From: Archangium violaceum
GTDB taxonomy: Bacteria; Myxococcota; Myxococcia; Myxococcales; Myxococcaceae
Length of the DNA stretch: 64,000 bases
Assembly: GCF_016859125.1 (NCBI RefSeq)
Contig: NZ_CP069338.1
Span: 7,503,501-7,567,500, forward strand
Reading direction: 5' to 3'
Shown here: positions 59,965 to 64,000 of the stretch, one piece after another
Numbering within the stretch: position 1 is the first letter of the stretch
Layout of the letters: every line of letters starts with the position of its first letter
Translations under genes and position numbers: made by a program
The notes under the pieces: model-generated
The model's database searches: none
What the model saw: the letters and a program-made list of their open reading frames with translations, nothing else
What the model was told of the DNA's origin: nothing

Positions 59965-61407
59965 TTACGCTCTGGAGTCCAGCTTGTCAAAGTTGCCCAA
60001 CTGTTTGATGTCCCTTGAGCCGATAGTGGCGAAAGTCTTGATCTTGCCGCCAAGATTGTACCTTGAGTCTCCCTCTTGATATTTTGAGAGGAACTCTTCC
60101 TTACTGGCAACTCCAAAGATCGTCTTGAGGTCCGTGAAATAGCGTTTGGATTCAGCCTTGGAAAAAAGCGGAAATACCCGACCGTAACCAGCGTAAACAA
60201 GACTGAATGGAAACCAAAGCCTAAAACTGTTTGAATGAAGCAGACTGTAAAGGAACAAGACAAAATCAGCCTGCATGATCTCGTCAAATGTAGCGCTCTT
60301 TGTTGTCGCACGCTCCTTGAGAAGATCTGCCGTCACGCTCGCTCTTTGGAGTTTCTGGCTGCGAACCTCCTGCAGGAGCTTGGTGTAGCCGTGAAACCAA
60401 GCGAATCCTTCAAAAGAACTACCCCTGTGGTCATTGCTGATATAGTACTCTTGTGCAAGAAGGCTGTTCAGTGCGCTGAACTTGCCGTTCTTGATTAGGA
60501 TGGCTGCAGTGTAAAGGAACAGCTCGTAAAGTATGAACCGATAATTGTCGGACCATGTGTCATTCCAGGAACTCATTGTTGGAGGGCGATGAAGATACTT
60601 CGACGCATCCTCAAAGAAGGTTCGAATGTCCTGAATGGTGTCGGCAATGTCTGTATACTTCACCAAGAAATCAACCAATTCGATGAAGTTGTCCCGGGGG
60701 GGCAGAAAATTGGCGACGTTGTCGCTGACGAGTTCGTCGAGACTCTTGTCAAAAGGCTCCTTGATGCGGAAGTCTTCAAGAGCCTCGGAGAACCGGTCAA
60801 AGTACTCGCGAATGGTTGCCTTGACATAGGGTTTTGAATTCTGCACAGCCTCCTTGACGGCGCGCAGTTGATGTCTCGTTTTGACGGGCACCTGCTCATC
60901 TTCGAGTAAGAATGCTGGAGGTTTTCCTAGAGCCGGGCGCTTGTGTAGAGGAATTTCATATATGGCACGAATCAATTGTTCGTAGTTCGCGCTCTCCTTT
61001 TCGGGAGAGGACATATCGATGTAAAGCCTGCTTTTGAAGAAAACTGGCAAATAGGGATCGCCATTTTCGGCCGTTTCAAAAACCAGCGCGATGAATTTGT
61101 TCTGGTCGGTTTTCTTGTAGACCTCAGCCGAGATGATCTGTGACTCAGTGCCGACACCGCCACGGCGATTGTTGGCTTTTTCTGAATACGTTTTGTCGCA
61201 AATGGCCAAGACTTTAGTGACGCTGGGATCGAGCACCATTTGTTCCATGAAAGCGTTTAGGTCTTGTCCTTCCTTGACATCATAGTCATCGAATATTGCG
61301 TGCACTCCGTGGTCGATCAATCTGTCAACGAGAGTGCGTACCCGCTCCTTGTGAGCCGGGGATGTCCAGCTATATGAGACGAATACCTTGGGCGAGGATG
61401 CATTCAT
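59965..61407 (-). CDS. SEFIR (TIR-like) domain protein, candidate phage-defence effector
   Basis: 480 residues. The SEFIR domain covers about 1-145: KVFVSYSWTSPAHKERVRTL, DYDVKEGQDLNAFMEQMV and VLAICDKTYSEKANNRRGG with VGTESQIISAEV after it. The remaining 330 residues are helical with no known family. Bacterial SEFIR proteins act like TIR domains, degrading NAD on infection and killing the cell. The gene is plainly more AT-rich than its surroundings, uses many A/T-ending codons, and must have been acquired. It follows an XRE-ImmA/IrrE gene by about 40 nt in one operon. Confidence 0.82.
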   Translation of the reverse strand: MNASSPKVFVSYSWTSPAHKERVRTLVDRLIDHGVHAIFDDYDVKEGQDLNAFMEQMVLDPSVTKVLAICDKTYSEKANNRRGGVGTESQIISAEVYKKTDQNKFIALVFETAENGDPYLPVFFKSRLYIDMSSPEKESANYEQLIRAIYEIPLHKRPALGKPPAFLLEDEQVPVKTRHQLRAVKEAVQNSKPYVKATIREYFDRFSEALEDFRIKEPFDKSLDELVSDNVANFLPPRDNFIELVDFLVKYTDIADTIQDIRTFFEDASKYLHRPPTMSSWNDTWSDNYRFILYELFLYTAAILIKNGKFSALNSLLAQEYYISNDHRGSSFEGFAWFHGYTKLLQEVRSQKLQRASVTADLLKERATTKSATFDEIMQADFVLFLYSLLHSNSFRLWFPFSLVYAGYGRVFPLFSKAESKRYFTDLKTIFGVASKEEFLSKYQEGDSRYNLGGKIKTFATIGSRDIKQLGNFDKLDSRA

Positions 61408-61447
61408 GGGAATTTTTCTTTCCGACTGAGGCAGGCTCAGAACTCGA

Positions 61448-62668
61448 TTACTCCTTTAGATTTCCACGGAGCGCGAAGAAATCGTTCCCTTCATGTACAT
61501 GCTCCTCTTGGTTCTCTGGGCCTGATTGGGTTGGGAGTCCCACCTCGGAGTTCAGGCGGGAAAGCACACTAGTGGTGGTGCTCGTGATGGAGCTTGGTAG
61601 GTCCCGACCCTCCACCAGCGCGAGTAGTTCTTGCACGGATAGGCCCATCTTCGCAGCGAGTTCCCCTTCGGTAGTCTCTTCTGTGAGTATGGTGTTGAGT
61701 GCCGCTTGAAGGAGATGCGGCACCTCGACGGGTGGCTCGTCAGGCTCGTTGCGCCGGATGCCTAGACGGTTCATTTGTATGTAGGCGCGGCGCACTGCTG
61801 CCTCCGAGAAGAAGCCCAGCTCACGGCCGCGGTAGAGCAACGCTGCGAGCGACACCTTCCAACGCACCTTCAACTCGCGCAGGTGGTCAAAGTTGAGCCG
61901 ACGCGGACATTCCTTACTGAAGGAACTGCGTGGCAGGAGGAATGCGCTGGCGAACTGGTCCGCTTGGCGCTCAAGTTCGGGGCTGCCGGGCACCACGTCC
62001 GGGTGCATGACGAGGTGGCCTAGTTCGTGCGCGGCATCGAACCTGGCGCGACTTGTGGAACCCTTGAAGCTGTTGAGGAACACATAAGGTCGTTTGTCGA
62101 TCCACGTGGAGAATGCGTCCACGCGTCGGCAATCAGCATCCATGGGGATGACCATTACCCCGAGATTTTCCAACTCATTCACCATGCTACCGATGGGACC
62201 ATCCTTCAGCCCCATCTCGCGACGTGCCATCTCCGCGCATGCTTCGACATCCTCAATGCTGCGCACTGGCCCAGGTGCATGCGGCACTTTGGGCTCGGGG
62301 AAGTCTACATCTTCCTCAAGCAATGCAACGAGTTCCTTGAGCAGCTCCCCTCGAGCGAGCACGTAACGTTGCTCGCGCACGCTGGAGGAGCGCTGGCTGC
62401 GGAACTGACATCGGTCGGGTACTACTGGGGGCGCCTTCGCCTCTCGAGCGAAGAAGCCAGGTGGGAAGCCCAACGCGAGGCTGAGTGCGAAGAGCGTCTG
62501 TGGCTCGGGGCGCGCTCGCCCATTCTCAAACTGCCCGATGGCGCTCGGAGATTTGCCCACCTTTTCAGCGAGTTCGTGCTTGAGCAGGCCACGCAGTTCG
62601 CGCGCCAGCGTTAGTTGCTCTGGGTTGAATGCGTGGGCGATGGAGAAGAGGGCGTTATGCGGAAGCAT
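61448..62668 (-). CDS. XRE-family regulator with ImmA/IrrE metallopeptidase domain
   Basis: 406 residues. N-terminal helix-turn-helix (about 15-75: LARELRGLLKHELAEKVGKS and SAIGQFENGRARPEP). ImmA/IrrE (M78) peptidase domain centred on the zinc motif DAAHELGHLVMH, with ERQADQFASAFLLPRSSF behind it. Such proteins sense DNA damage or phage and cut a repressor, or act as the regulator of a toxin operon. The C-terminal part (AAKMGLSVQELLALVEG) may be a second short helix-turn-helix. It overlaps the upstream gene by 14 nt and precedes the SEFIR gene. Confidence 0.87.
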   Translation of the reverse strand: MLPHNALFSIAHAFNPEQLTLARELRGLLKHELAEKVGKSPSAIGQFENGRARPEPQTLFALSLALGFPPGFFAREAKAPPVVPDRCQFRSQRSSSVREQRYVLARGELLKELVALLEEDVDFPEPKVPHAPGPVRSIEDVEACAEMARREMGLKDGPIGSMVNELENLGVMVIPMDADCRRVDAFSTWIDKRPYVFLNSFKGSTSRARFDAAHELGHLVMHPDVVPGSPELERQADQFASAFLLPRSSFSKECPRRLNFDHLRELKVRWKVSLAALLYRGRELGFFSEAAVRRAYIQMNRLGIRRNEPDEPPVEVPHLLQAALNTILTEETTEGELAAKMGLSVQELLALVEGRDLPSSITSTTTSVLSRLNSEVGLPTQSGPENQEEHVHEGNDFFALRGNLKE

Positions 62669-63302
62669 CCCCGGAATCCTTCTTGCCTTTGCGCTTCTTG
62701 AGGGTGACGTTGGGCACAGGCTTGGTTTCCTCCTGGGGCTTCGCCTCCGGCTGCGAGACCGCAGCCTCCGGCAGGCTAGGCTCCTCTACTCCGCGCTTCC
62801 AGAGGAGCGCCGTTTCCGACCAGCACGCCAAGTGGCCGTGCTCGTCCACGAGGGGACGGCACAGGTGCACCTCAAGAAACCCTTCCTTCTCGTTACCCAT
62901 GTGGGCGAGAACCAGGACGTTATTCGTCACGCCAGGCTGGGGCTCAAAGTCGAAGGTGCCCTGCCGTGAAACCGTGGTGGGCCACTCGGAGCGGTCGCGA
63001 GGGAAGCTGGCGTTGATACCTGCGCCGGCCGGTCCCGTCACGCGATGAGCGGCCACCATGTGGTCGCCGAACTCGAACCAGAACGGCTCCTTCGCCGTCA
63101 CCTTCACGAGGCCCGATTCCATGATGCGGTGCCAAACGAAGGTGTAGACGCTCATGCCATAAGTGCGCGCGTCGCTGCCTACCTCAGGCTGGTGAAGGTC
63201 GCTCGCGTCGGCATACGCCTGCGCGACACCGTCTACCAATTTGCGCAAAAGCTTGCGGTTCTCCGCACTGCCCATCAGATCGTCCAGCGTTCTCATCGAC
63301 AT
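62655..63302 (-). CDS. Unknown first gene of the SEFIR operon
   Basis: 215 residues from the ATG at 63302. Soluble: RTLDDLMGSAENRKLLRKLV, YTFVWHRIMESGLVKVTAKE and NNVLVLAHMGNEKEGFLEVH, then a disordered Pro/Glu/Lys tail ending KKRKGKKDSGDASA. It overlaps the XRE-ImmA/IrrE start. Position suggests a partner of that protein, for example its target or sensor. No family recognised. Confidence 0.7.
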   Translation of the reverse strand: MSMRTLDDLMGSAENRKLLRKLVDGVAQAYADASDLHQPEVGSDARTYGMSVYTFVWHRIMESGLVKVTAKEPFWFEFGDHMVAAHRVTGPAGAGINASFPRDRSEWPTTVSRQGTFDFEPQPGVTNNVLVLAHMGNEKEGFLEVHLCRPLVDEHGHLACWSETALLWKRGVEEPSLPEAAVSQPEAKPQEETKPVPNVTLKKRKGKKDSGDASA

Positions 63303-63681
63303 CCCCGTCCCATGGACGCACCACGCGCCCACTCCAATCGTGTGGGCTCAAGATGGATCGCCGCTCGCTTCTTTGCAAGAACTAAAGTGAATCAATCATG
63401 AGGTGGGCACCGAAAGCAGTAAAATGGCCCCATTGGGTTAGAGGCAAGAGGAGACCGCGCTGTTCTGGAAGAGGGTCGATAATGAATGTGCGCACTCAGC
63501 CTACCTCTGTGTGAGCCATTTGGGCCCGCCGGGTGTTAGACGACTCGGAAGGTCGAATTGGCACGGAAGGTCCCGTGCATGCTCGATGGTCTCTTGCTGC
63601 TCATCCTCAAGAAGTTGGACCCCGAGAGGGATGCGGCCGCTCATGCTTGGCGGGAGGGCGAGGGGCAATCTTGCGGCTTGA

Positions 63682-63957
63682 CCGCTTCTGGAGCCCGCCG
63701 AGCTGAATCGCCAGCGCGTGTGCCTCTATGGAAACGACACCTTCTGCCTCGTGTTCCCTCAAGCGGGTGCGGAGCCGAAGCCGGAAGAGGCGAGTGTTCC
63801 GACTGAGGCAGCGGTGAGAGCGGAGCCGAAAAGGAGTGCACGTCGCGAGTAGGCTCTTGCCGGGCTGCTGCGCAGGAGCTTCGCGTTGGATGTGTTTGCC
63901 TGCCCTCGGTGTGGAGGTCGGCGCCGGGTGCTGGTGTACCTAACGGCCCCTGGATGA
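63682..63957 (+). pseudogene. Transposase C-terminal remnant (IS91-like)
   Basis: One frame, without a start and with an internal TAG, reads LNRQRVCLYGNDTFCLVFPQ and then RRSFALDVFACPRCGGRRRV LVYLTAPG in two pieces. The CPRCGGRRRVL zinc-binding block is typical of IS91-type transposase ends. It stops where the tRNA-like sequence begins. The 380 nt before it (63303-63681) show no gene I can support. Confidence 0.55.
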
Positions 63958-63959
63958 TG

Positions 63960-64000
63960 TGGAGGCGGCGGGATTCGAACCCGTGAGCAAGGCGATAGAA
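63960..64000 (-). tRNA. 3' part of a tRNA gene (or tRNA-derived attachment copy), cut by window edge
   Basis: Read on the minus strand, the segment has a T-arm ACGGGTTCGAATCCCGC followed by the acceptor strand CGCCTCC and A. No CCA is encoded. The 5' half, expected to begin GGAGGCG, would lie beyond base 64000, so identity (perhaps Ser or Tyr with a long variable arm) cannot be decided. Confidence 0.55.

Noticed and set aside
1-64000. rRNA genes, CRISPR arrays, complete insertion sequences, prophage or secondary-metabolite assembly lines
   Set aside because: Looked for on both strands; none of their hallmark genes or repeats is present beyond the transposase remnant and tRNA end at the right edge.

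Overview
The DNA is uniformly GC-rich, with dense genes, long spurious open frames opposite real genes, many secreted lipoproteins, and families known mainly from myxobacteria (SitA6/SitI6-type proteins, STNG-repeat lipoproteins, HTTM proteins, caspase-like proteins fused to outer-membrane barrels). I infer a Cystobacterineae-type myxobacterium (Archangium, Cystobacter, Myxococcus or a relative); the genus is not fixed by anything seen here.

Region 1 (1-6.7 kb) is a divergent amino-sugar locus. A fused PTS protein (EIIA-HPr-EI) and murQ run leftward. A GntR/HutC regulator, a SIS-type glucosamine-6-phosphate deaminase and nagA run rightward. The gap between them holds repeated TGGTATCTT-type motifs that look like the regulator's operator. 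Region 2 (6.9-17 kb) is a mix: a V4R-like small protein, two secreted or outer-membrane proteins (one a phospholipase C/S1-P1-like domain joined to a barrel), an ABC1 kinase, a large-subunit catalase, a ChaC-like cyclotransferase and an alpha/beta hydrolase.

Region 3 (17-32 kb) codes for secreted enzymes and surface signalling: a PKD-domain hydrolase, an ECF sigma/anti-sigma/caspase-barrel/lipoprotein operon, a cytochrome-like/DUF1501 operon, a glycerophosphodiesterase-like lipoprotein and a GH92 mannosidase carrying an F5/8C domain. Two unrelated exported proteins here share a nearly identical 168-bp leader and signal peptide. Region 4 (32-42 kb) has a DUF2165 membrane protein, a LysR/metallo-beta-lactamase divergent pair, and the most striking cluster: a 983-residue protein with beta-sandwich, LysM, EEFGHH and HET-C segments, followed without a gap by three tandem lipoprotein genes repeating with an exact 685-bp period. 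It looks like an effector with amplified immunity genes.

Region 5 (42-48 kb) is a graveyard: a histidine kinase, a GRDP-like protein, an NHL fragment, a secreted metallopeptidase and a beta-lactamase are all truncated, deleted or frameshifted. Region 6 (48-52.4 kb) has an HTTM/ferritin-like/lipoprotein operon, OsmC, a glutathione transferase and a Cys-rich lipoprotein. Region 7 (52.4-59.7 kb) carries an SitA6/SitI6-type toxin-immunity locus whose toxin is frameshifted and whose immunity gene is intact, a second caspase-like gene with a lipoprotein, several unknown surface proteins, and a small mobile-looking repeat with 16-bp inverted ends. Region 8 (60-64 kb) is a likely acquired island: a visibly AT-richer SEFIR-domain gene, an XRE-ImmA/IrrE gene and an unknown gene in one operon, followed by a transposase remnant and a tRNA 3' end at the window edge.

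Taken together, the left half is mostly housekeeping and secretion. The right half is accessory DNA devoted to conflict (candidate effector and immunity genes, Sit-type toxin, SEFIR defence), with much gene decay between.
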